Source: Saccharothrix saharensis
GTDB lineage: Bacteria > Actinomycetota > Actinomycetes > Mycobacteriales > Pseudonocardiaceae
Assembly: GCF_006716745.1 (NCBI RefSeq)
Contig: NZ_VFPP01000001.1
Span: 2,356,001 to 2,420,000 of the forward strand
Direction of reading: 5' to 3'
DNA: 64,000 nucleotides
Shown here: one piece after another, positions 42,766 through 51,422 of the stretch
How the letters are laid out: each line of letters starts with the position of its first letter
Position numbering within the stretch: position 1 is the stretch's first letter
Translations under genes and position numbers: made by a program
Notes under the pieces: generated by a model
Told to the model about the DNA's origin: nothing
Database searches by the model: none
What the model saw: the letters and a program-made list of their open reading frames with translations, nothing else

Positions 42766-43890
42766 TCAGCGGGTCGGCGACCAGTACAGCAACCGGCCCC
42801 ACGACAGCGGTGTCGCCTCGGTGACCACCGCCGAGTGCACCTGCGCGGGCGTGGCGGTCGGGTTGAGCTGGAGGTACCGCAGCGTCACGCCCGTGACGTA
42901 CGCGGTGGACAGCGACGTGCCGCTGAGCGTGTTGGTGGCGGTGTCGCCGGTGTGCCACGCCACGGTGATGTTCATGCCGTAGGCGTAGACGTCGACCACC
43001 GAGCCGTAGTTGGAGAACGTGGTCCGCGTGTCGGTTCGGGTGGCCGCGCCCGACGTCAGCGCCTCCCGCACGCGGGCGGGCGAGTAGTTGGCCGCGTCGG
43101 CGTTGCTGCCGCCCGCGGTGACCGACGCGGTGACGCCCGCGGCGATCAGCCGGCGGACCGCGTCGTCCACCGCGGTCGACGCGCCGCCGCCCAGGCTCAG
43201 GTTGGCCGACGCCGGCTTGACGTGGTTGCGCGCCACCCAGTCGATGCCCGCGATCACGCCCGCGGTCGTGCCGCTGCCGGAACCGTTGAGCACCCGGACG
43301 CCGCACACCAGGGCCTGCTTCGCGACACCGTTCACCCGGCCCGCGATGAGGGAGGCGACGGCCGTGCCGTGCCCGTTGTCGTCCTGCGGCACGGTGTCGT
43401 TGTCGACCGCGTCGTAGCCCGCGCACGTGCGACCGGCGATCTCGGTGTGGGTGGTGCGCAGCCCGGTGTCGATGACGTACGCGCGGGTGCGCGCACCGGT
43501 CGACGTGTAGCTGTAGTTGCCGTCGGTGGGCAGCGCGCGCTGGTCGATCCGGTCGAGGCCGAACGGCGCGTTGGTCTGGGTGGTGTGCGCCCGCACGACC
43601 TGGTCCTGCTCGACGTAGTCGACGGCCGGGTCGGCGGCCAGCCGGCGGGCCTGCTTCGCGGTCATCGTCGCGGCGAAGCCGTGCAGCGCCGGGAACGACC
43701 GGGTGACGCGGCCGTCGAGCCGGGCGGTGACCGCGTCGGCGGCGGCCACGTCCTTCAGCTTGACGACGTAGCTGCCGGGCACGGCGGTGGCCGAGCCCGC
43801 GTGCAGCACCACGCCTTCGGCGTGCGCCGGTGCGGTGAGGGTGACGGCGGCCAGGGCGGCTACGCCCAGGCCGGACAGCAGTGTGCGCAT
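42766..43890 (-). CDS. S8 peptidase paralog lacking the oxyanion asparagine (TAGG)
   Basis: 374 residues, with a signal peptide (1-23, APAHA), an I9-type propeptide (about 40-105) and a subtilisin fold. Asp141, His174 (DNGHGTAVAS) and Ser326 (SGTSLSTAYVTG) are present, but the position of the oxyanion-hole Asn is Gly261 (SVTAGGSNADAAN). The segment after the catalytic Ser is also unusual (STAYV for ATPHV). Proteolysis is therefore doubtful; it could bind peptides or have a slow, narrow activity. Start ATG 43888-43890 with AAGGA at 7 nt. 30 bp from the next paralog on the same strand. Confidence 0.88.
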   Translation of the reverse strand: MRTLLSGLGVAALAAVTLTAPAHAEGVVLHAGSATAVPGSYVVKLKDVAAADAVTARLDGRVTRSFPALHGFAATMTAKQARRLAADPAVDYVEQDQVVRAHTTQTNAPFGLDRIDQRALPTDGNYSYTSTGARTRAYVIDTGLRTTHTEIAGRTCAGYDAVDNDTVPQDDNGHGTAVASLIAGRVNGVAKQALVCGVRVLNGSGSGTTAGVIAGIDWVARNHVKPASANLSLGGGASTAVDDAVRRLIAAGVTASVTAGGSNADAANYSPARVREALTSGAATRTDTRTTFSNYGSVVDVYAYGMNITVAWHTGDTATNTLSGTSLSTAYVTGVTLRYLQLNPTATPAQVHSAVVTEATPLSWGRLLYWSPTR

Positions 43891-43920
43891 GGCGGGTCCT
43901 TTGCAGGGGAAGGGACGTGA

Positions 43921-45060
43921 CTACCGCGTGGGCGACCAGTGCAGGAGCCGGCCACCCCAGGGCAGCGGGCCCGGCTTGGTGAGTTCGGTCTGCACCAGGG
44001 CCGGGGTGGCGGCGGGGTCGATCTGGAGGAACCGGGCGGCGACACCGCTGACGAAGCCGGTCGCCATCGACGTGCCGCTGAGCGTGGCGGTGGCGGTGTC
44101 GCTCGTGTGCCACGCCGACGTGATGGCGACACCGGGCGCGTACAGGTCCACGCCGCTGCCGTAGTTGGAGAACGGGGCCCGGGCGTCGGTCTGCGTGTGG
44201 GCCCCGGACGTGACGGCTTCGGCGACCCGGGCGGGCGAGGTGTTGCCGACGTTGCCGTTGCTGCTGCCCGCCGTGACGGACGCGGTGACGCCGGACGCGA
44301 TCAGCCGCCGGACCGCGTCGTCCAGGGCGACCGAAGCGCCGCCGCCCAGGCTCAGGTTCGCCACGGCGGGGCGGCGGGCGTTGAGCCGCACCCAGTCCAC
44401 GCCCGCCATGACGCCGGCGATCGTGCCGCTGCCCCGCGCGTCGAGCACGCGCACACCGACGACCCGAGCGCCCTTGGCGGCGCCGTACGTGCTGCCGGCG
44501 ATCAGGGCGGCGACGTGCGTGCCGTGCCCGTTGTCGTCCTGGGCGACGGAGTCGTTGTCCACGGTGTCGGTGCCGTGCCCGGCCCGGCCGCCGAACTCGA
44601 CGTGCGTGACGCGGATGCCGGTGTCGATCACGTACGCGGTGACGCCCGCGCCCGTGGTGGTGTAGCCGTACGTGGTGTCCAGCGGCAGGGCGGGCTGGTC
44701 GATCCGGTCCAGGCCCCACGGCGCGTTGGGCTGCGTCGAGTGCGCGTGCACGACCTGGTCCTGCTCGACGTAGGCGACCGCGGGGTCGGCGGCGAGCCGA
44801 CGAGCCTGCTTCGGGGTGAGGGAGGCGGCGAAGCCGCCGAACGCGGCGAACCTGCGGGTGACCCGCCCGTCGAGCGCGGCCGTCACGGCGTCGGCCGCGG
44901 CCGGGTCCTCGAGCTTGACGATGTAGCTGCCGGGCACGGCGGTGGGTGAGCCCGCGTGCAGGACGACGCCCTCGGCGTGGGCGGGCGCGGGGAGCAGGGC
45001 CCCGATCAGCAAGGTCGGGGTCAGGGCGGCCACGGCGAGGCCCGGTAAGAGCTTGCGCAT
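43921..45060 (-). CDS. S8 peptidase paralog with Ser in place of oxyanion Asn (TAGS)
   Basis: 379 residues, the closest relative of the gene at 42.8 kb. Signal peptide (1-29, LLPAPAHA), propeptide, then Asp146 (VIDTGIRVTH), His179 (DDNGHGTHVAA), Ser266 where subtilisins have Asn (VTAGSSNGNVGN) and Ser331 (SGTSMATGFVSG). The change of the oxyanion residue would reduce transition-state stabilisation strongly. The tandem pair shares the end RLLHWSPTR / RLLYWSPTR, so they arose by duplication. ATG 45058-45060 has AGAGGA at 7 nt. A 12-bp hairpin lies 93 bp upstream. Confidence 0.88.
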   Translation of the reverse strand: MRKLLPGLAVAALTPTLLIGALLPAPAHAEGVVLHAGSPTAVPGSYIVKLEDPAAADAVTAALDGRVTRRFAAFGGFAASLTPKQARRLAADPAVAYVEQDQVVHAHSTQPNAPWGLDRIDQPALPLDTTYGYTTTGAGVTAYVIDTGIRVTHVEFGGRAGHGTDTVDNDSVAQDDNGHGTHVAALIAGSTYGAAKGARVVGVRVLDARGSGTIAGVMAGVDWVRLNARRPAVANLSLGGGASVALDDAVRRLIASGVTASVTAGSSNGNVGNTSPARVAEAVTSGAHTQTDARAPFSNYGSGVDLYAPGVAITSAWHTSDTATATLSGTSMATGFVSGVAARFLQIDPAATPALVQTELTKPGPLPWGGRLLHWSPTR

Positions 45061-45829
45061 ACGGCTTTCCTCTGCGGGGTAAGGGATCCCCGGCGCGGAT
45101 CACGCGCGGGACTGCCAGTGTGGCCGACTCCGCCGCGCCGGTGGTCGTCCGATCGGGCGGTCGGTTCGGTCGCCCGACCGCCCGACGGTTCCGACCGGCC
45201 GGAACCGCACAACGGCGGAGAAGCGTCGCGACGGCGACCGACAACGTGATTGAGAAGCGATTCAACGCTGTGGAGAAAATACGGTCGGAGGCCCCGTCGA
45301 AACGAGAGGCCGGCGCGTCCGCGCCCACTGCGCAGAAGTTCTCCGGGGTGAGTATGTAACCGTTGGGCCCGATCCTCGCCCCACCGACCCGGCGGATGTC
45401 ACCCCCGCGTGCCGCGACCGAGCCCACGACCAGCGCGGACACCGGTGCTACGGTCATTGCGGCACGGGTCAACGTGACCTTCGGCATAGGGGTTGCGCAA
45501 CCCGGGCCGGGAACGGTCGCCGACGCCGGATTGCGATCGCGGTCGAAGCCCTCCCCCACCGGGGTGTGCCGTGCATCACCCCACGTACCCAAGGCCATAG
45601 CCCGGTCCGCGTACCGGGACGGGGCCGGATGACCGAGCGCGGTGCGGCGATCGAGGGTACCGGGCTCTTCACAGCGCTGCTGTTAATGAGAATTCAAACA
45701 TTCCACAGCGGACCGGATTTTGCCGTCCGATTCGGTCAAATTCATGGCGGGAAACCCGATCGGCTGTACCGCGCCGGCGATTTCGCACGATAACGTCGCT
45801 CGCCTTGTCCTTGGGAGAACGGAGCGAAG
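45061..45829. other. 769-bp intergenic region
   Basis: No convincing gene in either strand. It separates the divergent S8 paralog and XRE regulator. The short open frame at 45363-45632 has no ribosome site and no family features. The stretch from about 45680 to 45800 is AT-rich for this genome and is the likely XRE promoter. A perfect hairpin at 45153-45185 lies near the peptidase start. Confidence 0.6.
45153..45185. promoter_or_regulatory. 12-bp perfect hairpin upstream of the S8 paralog
   Basis: TCGGGCGGTCGG and CCGACCGCCCGA are perfect reverse complements, separated by a 9-nt loop. It lies 93 bp upstream of ATG 45060 on the template side, not between convergent stops, so a transcription terminator from elsewhere, a 5' UTR structure or an operator are all open. 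Confidence 0.5.
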
Positions 45830-46792
45830 ATGCCTACGCCAGTCGTCGGACCGGAATCGCGGACGCGCGATCCCCGACGGATCGAAGCGGGGGCCGACCC
45901 CTTCGCGGACGCATTGCGTGCGGCGATCCGCGCCAAAGGGCTCAGCCTGGAACGCATCCAGCACAAGCTGCGCACGCGGGGCGTCGCGGTCAGCATCGCC
46001 GCGCTGAGCTACTGGCAGTCCGGTCGCCGGCGGCCGGAACGACCGGACTCGCTCACCGCCGTCAGCCACCTGGAGGAGATCCTCGACGTCGGTTCGGGCG
46101 GGCTGAGCTCGCTGCTCGGGCCGCCGCGGCCACGCGGCAAGGCCCGGCCCAGGACGCGCGTGTCCGGCCCGGAGGGGTGGGTCGGCGAGAGCGACTACGC
46201 GACCATCGCGGAGTTGCTGGCCGACGTCGACACCAGCACCGACCAGGACCTGACCCGGCTGAGCCTGCGCGACCAGGTGGAGCTCGCGATGGACGGCAGC
46301 ACCCGCCGGGTGCGCTCCCGACAGGTGCTGCGCGCCGAGCGCTCCGGCGTCGACCGGGTGCTGCTCGGCTACGACACCCGCCTGCCCGGCGACCCGCTGC
46401 CGGTCATCGGCACGCTGCGGTCGTGCCGGTTGGGACGGGTGTCCGCCGACCCGCGCAACGGCCTGATGGTCGCCGAGCTGCTGCTCGACCGACCGCTGCG
46501 GCGGGGCGAGCGGACCGCCGTCGAGTACGAGCTGATCCACGTCGCACCGCACCACCCGACGTTCGACAACACGCACTCGCGGCGCTTCCGCCACCCCGTG
46601 CGCGAGTACGTCCTGGAGGTCAGGTACGACTCACGGTGCCGCCCCGTGCGTTGTGAGCAATTCACGACCGGTCTGACCGGTGAAGAACCAACCGACGTGC
46701 GCGAGACCCCGGTGGACACGTGGGGCTACGCGTACGCGGTCGCGCTCGACTTCGGTCCCGGCGTGGTCGGACTGCGCTGGGAATGGGCCTGA
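45830..46792 (+). CDS. XRE-family regulator with unknown C-terminal domain
   Basis: 320 residues. The N-terminal HTH-like region (about 25-85) reads FADALRAAIRAKGLSLERIQ, then SIAALSYWQSGRRRPERPDS, the DNA-reading helix of an XRE repressor. The following 225 residues do not match a domain I recognise. They are beta-rich and contain RSCRLGRVSADPRNGLMVAEL and THSRRFRHPVREYVLEVRYD. ATG 45830 has GGAG at 5 nt. It converges with the acyl-CoA dehydrogenase with a 1-bp gap. A regulator of unknown targets; possibly of the neighbouring peptidases. Confidence 0.7.
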   Translation: MPTPVVGPESRTRDPRRIEAGADPFADALRAAIRAKGLSLERIQHKLRTRGVAVSIAALSYWQSGRRRPERPDSLTAVSHLEEILDVGSGGLSSLLGPPRPRGKARPRTRVSGPEGWVGESDYATIAELLADVDTSTDQDLTRLSLRDQVELAMDGSTRRVRSRQVLRAERSGVDRVLLGYDTRLPGDPLPVIGTLRSCRLGRVSADPRNGLMVAELLLDRPLRRGERTAVEYELIHVAPHHPTFDNTHSRRFRHPVREYVLEVRYDSRCRPVRCEQFTTGLTGEEPTDVRETPVDTWGYAYAVALDFGPGVVGLRWEWA

Positions 46793-46793
46793 C

Positions 46794-47957
46794 TCAATAG
46801 GAGCGCGGCAACTTCAACGTGTGCTGCGCCACGAAGTTCAGGATCATTTCCCGGCTGACCGGGGCGATGCGGGACAGCCGGGACGCGGCCAGCATGGCGC
46901 CCAGTCCGTACTCGGACGACAGCCCGTTGCCGCCGTGGACCTGGATGGCCTGGTCCACCGCCCCCGCCACCGCCTCCCCCGCCGCGTACTTGGCCATGTT
47001 GGCCGCCTCACCAGCAGCCCGGTCCTCCCCAGCGTCGTAGAGAGCCGCGGCTTTCTGGGTCATCAGCCTCGCCAGCTCGACCTGGATCGCGCACTGGGCC
47101 AGCGGGTGCGCGATGCCCTGGTGCGCGCCGATCGGCGTGTCCCAGACGGTCCTGGTGCGGGCGTACTCGCTCGCCTGGTCGAGTGCGCGGCGGGCCATGC
47201 CGGTGGCGAACGACGCCGCCATGATCCGCTCCGGGTTGAGCCCGGCGAACAACTGGGCCAGTCCCGCGTCCTCGGTGCCGACCAGCGCGTCCAGCGGCAG
47301 GCGCACGTCGTCGAAGAAGCAGGTGAACTGCTTCTCCGGCGACAGCACCTCCATCGGGATGTGCTGGTGGGTGAAGCCGGGCGCGTCCGTCGGCACGATC
47401 AGCAGGGAGGGGAGCAGCCGCTGGCCTCTCGCGTCCACGTGACGCGCGACCACCATGACCGCCTCCACCTCGTCCACGCCCGAGATGTACGTCTTGCCGC
47501 CCTTGAGCACCCACTCGTCACCCTCGCGGTGCAGCGCGGTGGCGAGCTTGTGGGAGTTGGAGCCCGCGTCGGACTCGGTGATGGCGAACGCCATCTTCGT
47601 GGTGCCGTCGGCGAACCCGGGCAACCACCGCCGCTTCTGCTCGGCCGTGCCGAACCGGGCGATCACGGTGGCGCAGATGGCCGGCGAGACGACGGTCAGC
47701 AGCAGCGGGCAGCCCGCCCTGGCCAGTTCCTCGCACACGGCGGCCAGGTCGCCGATCCCGCCGCCACCGCCGCCGTACTCCTCGGGCACGGCCACGCCGA
47801 GGTAGCCGAGCCGGCCCGCCTCGGCCCACAGCTCGTCGGTCTTCTCCCCCGCCCTGGCCTTGGCGGTGAAGTACTCGTGGCCGTACCCGCCGGCGAGGTC
47901 GGCGACCGCTTGGCGCAACGCCCGTCGTTCCGCGCTCTCGGTGAAGTTGATGGTCAC
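46794..47957 (-). CDS. Acyl-CoA dehydrogenase (first of two in the operon; last gene)
   Basis: 387 residues, the normal ACAD length. MAFAITESDAGSNSHKL and GGKTYISGVDEVEAVMVVA form the flavin- and substrate-binding strands, and FDDVRLPLDALVGTEDAG is the linker before the catalytic region. QVHGGNGLSSEYGLGAMLAASR shows the GG(x)G(x)x motif at the end. The catalytic base is not obvious from sequence alone. It oxidises an acyl-CoA to the enoyl-CoA. The GTG at 47955-47957 overlaps the biotin carboxylase stop (GTGA). Substrate presumably a branched acyl-CoA of the AtuA pathway. Confidence 0.87.
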   Translation of the reverse strand: MTINFTESAERRALRQAVADLAGGYGHEYFTAKARAGEKTDELWAEAGRLGYLGVAVPEEYGGGGGGIGDLAAVCEELARAGCPLLLTVVSPAICATVIARFGTAEQKRRWLPGFADGTTKMAFAITESDAGSNSHKLATALHREGDEWVLKGGKTYISGVDEVEAVMVVARHVDARGQRLLPSLLIVPTDAPGFTHQHIPMEVLSPEKQFTCFFDDVRLPLDALVGTEDAGLAQLFAGLNPERIMAASFATGMARRALDQASEYARTRTVWDTPIGAHQGIAHPLAQCAIQVELARLMTQKAAALYDAGEDRAAGEAANMAKYAAGEAVAGAVDQAIQVHGGNGLSSEYGLGAMLAASRLSRIAPVSREMILNFVAQHTLKLPRSY

Positions 47958-49819
47958 GACGCCTCCACAACCGCGAGCACGTCGCCCGCGTCGACCTGTT
48001 GACCTGCCCGCACCAGCACTTCCGCGACCGCGCCGCCGGTGGTGGCCAGCACGCGATGCTCCATCTTCATCGCTTCCAGCACCAGCAGCTCCGCGCCCGC
48101 CTCGACCCGCTGCCCCGGCTCGACGGCCACCCGCACCACCGTGCCGGGCATGGGTGCGACCGTGGCGCCCTCGGCCACCTTGGCCTCCGGTTCGGGGAAA
48201 CGGGGACGGACTTCGAGCGACACCGCGCCCACTTCCACCCGGTGCCCGTACACCGCGACCGGGTACGTCGTGCGGACGCCGTCGCGCTCGAACGTCACCT
48301 CGCCCGGCGACGCCGCGACCACCACCACGGGAAGGCTCGTCTGGACGCCCGCGCGGGTGTGCCGGTAGTCGACCTCCACCACGTCGCCGCCGTGCTCGAA
48401 CGCGGTGCGCTGCGGCTGGGACGGGACGTTGCGCCAGCCCGGCGGCAGGTCGGTGCGCCGCCGTTCGGCCAGGGCCAGGGCGGCGGCCAGCGCGTGGGGC
48501 CGCACGTCGACCGGCTCCGGAGTGGTGAGGCCGTGCTGGTCGAGGAAACCGGTGTGGGTGCGGCCCGCGCCGAACTCCGGGTGCCGCAGCGTGCGCACGA
48601 GCAGGTCGCGGTTGGTGACCAGGCCGTGCACCTCGGCGCGGTCGAGCGCGGCGGCGAGCTTGCGGACGGCGGCGTGCCGGGTCGGCGCCCACGCGATCAC
48701 CTTGGCCAGCATGGGGTCGTAGTGCACGCCCACCTCGCTGCCGTCCTCGACACCGCTGTCGACCCGCACACCGGCCGGCACGGCGAACCGGTGCAGGGTG
48801 CCGCTCGCGGGCCGCCAGTCGTGCGCCGGGTCCTCGGCGTACAGGCGGGCTTCGACGGCGTGGCCGTGCGGGGTCGGCGGCTCGGCGGGCAGGTGGGCGC
48901 CCTCGGCGATGGCGAGCTGCCAGGCGACCAGGTCGACGCCGAACACCTCCTCGGTGACCGGGTGCTCCACCTGGAGGCGCGTGTTGACCTCCAGGAAGTG
49001 GAACGAGCCGTCGTCGGTGAACAGGAACTCCACCGTGCCCGCGCCGACGTAACCGATGGCCCGAGCGGCCTTCGTGGCGGCGTCGACCAGCCGTTCCCGG
49101 ACCGGCGGCGTCACGGCCGGGCTCGGCGTCTCCTCGACGATCTTCTGGTGGCGGCGCTGGATGGAGCACTCCCGCTCGCCCAGCGCCCACACCGTGCCGT
49201 GCGCGTCGGCGAGCACCTGCACCTCGACGTGCCGGGCGTGCTCCAGCAGCGGTTCGCAGAACACCGTGCCGTCGCCGAACGCGGACTCGGCCTCGCGCCG
49301 GGCGGCGGCCACCTGGTCGGCCAGCTCATCGGCGGACCGGACAACCCTCATGCCCCGCCCACCACCACCGGCCGAGGCCTTGACCAGCAGCGGGAACTCG
49401 TCGGCCGACTCGGGGTCGAGCTCGGGCAGCACCGGCACGCCGGCCGCGGCCATCCGCTCCTTCGCCGCGACCTTCGAGCCCATCGCCTCGACGACCTCCG
49501 GGGCCGGCCCGACCCAGGTGAGCCCGGCGTCGAGCACCGCTCGCGCGAACGAGGCGTTCTCGGACAGGAACCCGTAGCCGGGGTGCACCGCGTCCGCGCC
49601 GGCGGCGAGGGCGGCGGCCACCAGCGCGTCACCGCGCAGGTAGGTCTCGGCGGGCGTGGCGCCGGGCAGCCGCACGGCCGCGTCGGCTTCGCGGACGTGC
49701 GGCGAGCGCTCGTCGGGGTCGGAGAACACGGCGACCGGCGAGATGCCGACCTCGCGGCACGTGCGGATCACGCGACGCGCGATCTCACCCCGGTTGGCGA
49801 TCAACAGCCTGCGGATCAT
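47954..49819 (-). CDS. Acyl-CoA carboxylase alpha subunit (biotin carboxylase + BCCP)
   Basis: 621 residues: biotin carboxylase (about 1-450) with RRLLIANRGEIARRVIRT, the Gly-rich ATP lid KASAGGGGRGMRVVR and FLEVNTRLQVEHPVTEEVFG, then a linker domain and a C-terminal biotinyl domain with EAMKM (biotin Lys585). It carboxylates biotin for transfer by the beta subunit encoded upstream. Start ATG 49817-49819, 7 bp after the beta-subunit stop; GAGGG precedes it. The size and order match methylcrotonyl- or geranyl-CoA carboxylase (MccA/AtuF); I cannot say which. Confidence 0.93.
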   Translation of the reverse strand: MIRRLLIANRGEIARRVIRTCREVGISPVAVFSDPDERSPHVREADAAVRLPGATPAETYLRGDALVAAALAAGADAVHPGYGFLSENASFARAVLDAGLTWVGPAPEVVEAMGSKVAAKERMAAAGVPVLPELDPESADEFPLLVKASAGGGGRGMRVVRSADELADQVAAARREAESAFGDGTVFCEPLLEHARHVEVQVLADAHGTVWALGERECSIQRRHQKIVEETPSPAVTPPVRERLVDAATKAARAIGYVGAGTVEFLFTDDGSFHFLEVNTRLQVEHPVTEEVFGVDLVAWQLAIAEGAHLPAEPPTPHGHAVEARLYAEDPAHDWRPASGTLHRFAVPAGVRVDSGVEDGSEVGVHYDPMLAKVIAWAPTRHAAVRKLAAALDRAEVHGLVTNRDLLVRTLRHPEFGAGRTHTGFLDQHGLTTPEPVDVRPHALAAALALAERRRTDLPPGWRNVPSQPQRTAFEHGGDVVEVDYRHTRAGVQTSLPVVVVAASPGEVTFERDGVRTTYPVAVYGHRVEVGAVSLEVRPRFPEPEAKVAEGATVAPMPGTVVRVAVEPGQRVEAGAELLVLEAMKMEHRVLATTGGAVAEVLVRAGQQVDAGDVLAVVEAS

Positions 49820-49826
49820 CGCGCCC

Positions 49827-51422
49827 TCACATCCGGAAGACGCCGTAGGCCTCGGCGCCCTTGATCGGTCCGCTGTGGATCGCCGACAGGCACAGGCCCA
49901 GCACGGTGCGGGTGTCGCGCGGGTCGATCACGCCGTCGTCGTAGAGGCGGCCGGAGAGGAAGGCGGCCACCGACTGCTGCTCGATCTGGTCCTCCACCAT
50001 CCGGCGCATGGCCTCGTCGTGCTCGTCGTTGTAGTCCTGGCCCTTCGCGGCGGCGGCCTGGCGCGCCACGATCGACAGCACGCCGGCCAACTGCTTGGGC
50101 CCCATCACGGCCGACTTGGCGTTGGGCCAGGTGAACAGGAACCTCGGGTCGTAGGCCCGGCCGCACATGCCGTAGTTGCCCGCGCCGTAGGACGCGCCCA
50201 TCACGACGGTCAGGTGCGGCACGCGGCTGTTCGACACCGCGTTGATCATCATCGCGCCGTGCTTGATGATCCCGCCCTGCTCGTACTGCGCGCCGACCAT
50301 GTACCCGGTCGTGTTCTGCAGGAACAGCAACGGCGTGTCGCTCGCGTTGGCGAGCTGGATGAACTGCGCGGCCTTCTGCGCCTCCTCGCTGAACAGCACG
50401 CCGCGCGCGTTGGCCAGCACCCCGACCGGGTACCCGTGCAGGTCGGCCCACCCGGTGACCAGGCTGGTGCCGTAGTCGGGCTTGAACTCGTCGAACCGCG
50501 ACCCGTCCACGATCCGGGCGATCACCTCGCGCGGGTCGAACGGCACGCGCAGGTCCGTCGGCACCAGCCCGAGCAGGTCCTCCTCGTCGTGCAGCGGCGG
50601 CTCGACGGCCTTCGGCGCGGGGCCGAGCTTGCGCCGGTTCAGCCGGGCCACCACGCGGCGGGTGAGCCGGATCGCGTCCACCTCGTCCTCGGCCACGAAG
50701 TCGGCCAACCCGGACGTGGTGCCGTGCATCCGCGCGCCGCCCAGCGACTCGTCGTCGGACTCCTCCCCCGTGGCCATCCTGACCAGCGGCGGGCCGCCGA
50801 GGAACACCTTCGAGCGCTCCTTGATCATCACCACGTAGTCCGACATCCCGGGCACGTAGGCGCCGCCCGCGGTCGCGTTGCCGAACACCGTGCTGATGGT
50901 CGGGATGCCGGCCGCCGAGAGCCGGGTCAGGTCGCGGAACGCCCGCCCGCCCGGGATGAAGATCTCGCTCTGGCTCGGCAGGTCCGCACCGCCCGACTCG
51001 ACCAGCCCGATCAGCGGCAGCCGGTTCTGCAACGCGATGTCGTTGGCCCGGAACGTCTTGCGCAACGTCCACGGGTTGCTCGCCCCGCCGCGCACAGTCG
51101 GGTCGTTGGCCACGATCACGCACTCGACGCCTTCGACCACCCCGATGCCGGTCACCACGCTGGCGCCCACCGGGTAGTCGGTGCCCCACGCGGCCAGCGG
51201 CGACAGCTCCAGGAACGGGCTGTCGGGGTCCACCAGCAGCTCGATCCGCTCGCGCGCCAGCAGCTTGCCGCGCTTATGGTGCCGCTCGGTGTACTTCGGC
51301 CCGCCACCCGCGAGCGCCTTCGCCTGCTCGGCGTCCAGTTCGGTGATCCGCGCCAGCAACGCCTCGCGGTTGGCCGCGTAGTCGGGCGACCGGCGGTCCA
51401 CCGCCGTGCGCAACACGCTCAT
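49827..51422 (-). CDS. Acyl-CoA carboxylase beta subunit (carboxyltransferase)
   Basis: 531 residues, MccB/AtuC-like. It shows ANDPTVRGGASNPWTLRKT, LVESGGADLPSQSEIFIPGG, VFGNATAGGAYVPGMSDYVV and MGASYGAGNYGMCGRAYDP, the two crotonase-like CoA-binding halves. It transfers carboxyl from biotin to an acyl-CoA, probably the gamma carbon of a methyl-branched enoyl-CoA. ATG 51420-51422 overlaps the stop of the preceding acyl-CoA dehydrogenase (ATGA). Pairs with the alpha subunit that follows. Confidence 0.93.
   Translation of the reverse strand: MSVLRTAVDRRSPDYAANREALLARITELDAEQAKALAGGGPKYTERHHKRGKLLARERIELLVDPDSPFLELSPLAAWGTDYPVGASVVTGIGVVEGVECVIVANDPTVRGGASNPWTLRKTFRANDIALQNRLPLIGLVESGGADLPSQSEIFIPGGRAFRDLTRLSAAGIPTISTVFGNATAGGAYVPGMSDYVVMIKERSKVFLGGPPLVRMATGEESDDESLGGARMHGTTSGLADFVAEDEVDAIRLTRRVVARLNRRKLGPAPKAVEPPLHDEEDLLGLVPTDLRVPFDPREVIARIVDGSRFDEFKPDYGTSLVTGWADLHGYPVGVLANARGVLFSEEAQKAAQFIQLANASDTPLLFLQNTTGYMVGAQYEQGGIIKHGAMMINAVSNSRVPHLTVVMGASYGAGNYGMCGRAYDPRFLFTWPNAKSAVMGPKQLAGVLSIVARQAAAAKGQDYNDEHDEAMRRMVEDQIEQQSVAAFLSGRLYDDGVIDPRDTRTVLGLCLSAIHSGPIKGAEAYGVFRM

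Noticed and set aside
45363..45632. An 89-codon gene between the peptidase and the XRE regulator
   Set aside because: No ribosome site, no family features, and Pro/Arg/Ala composition like other shadow frames.
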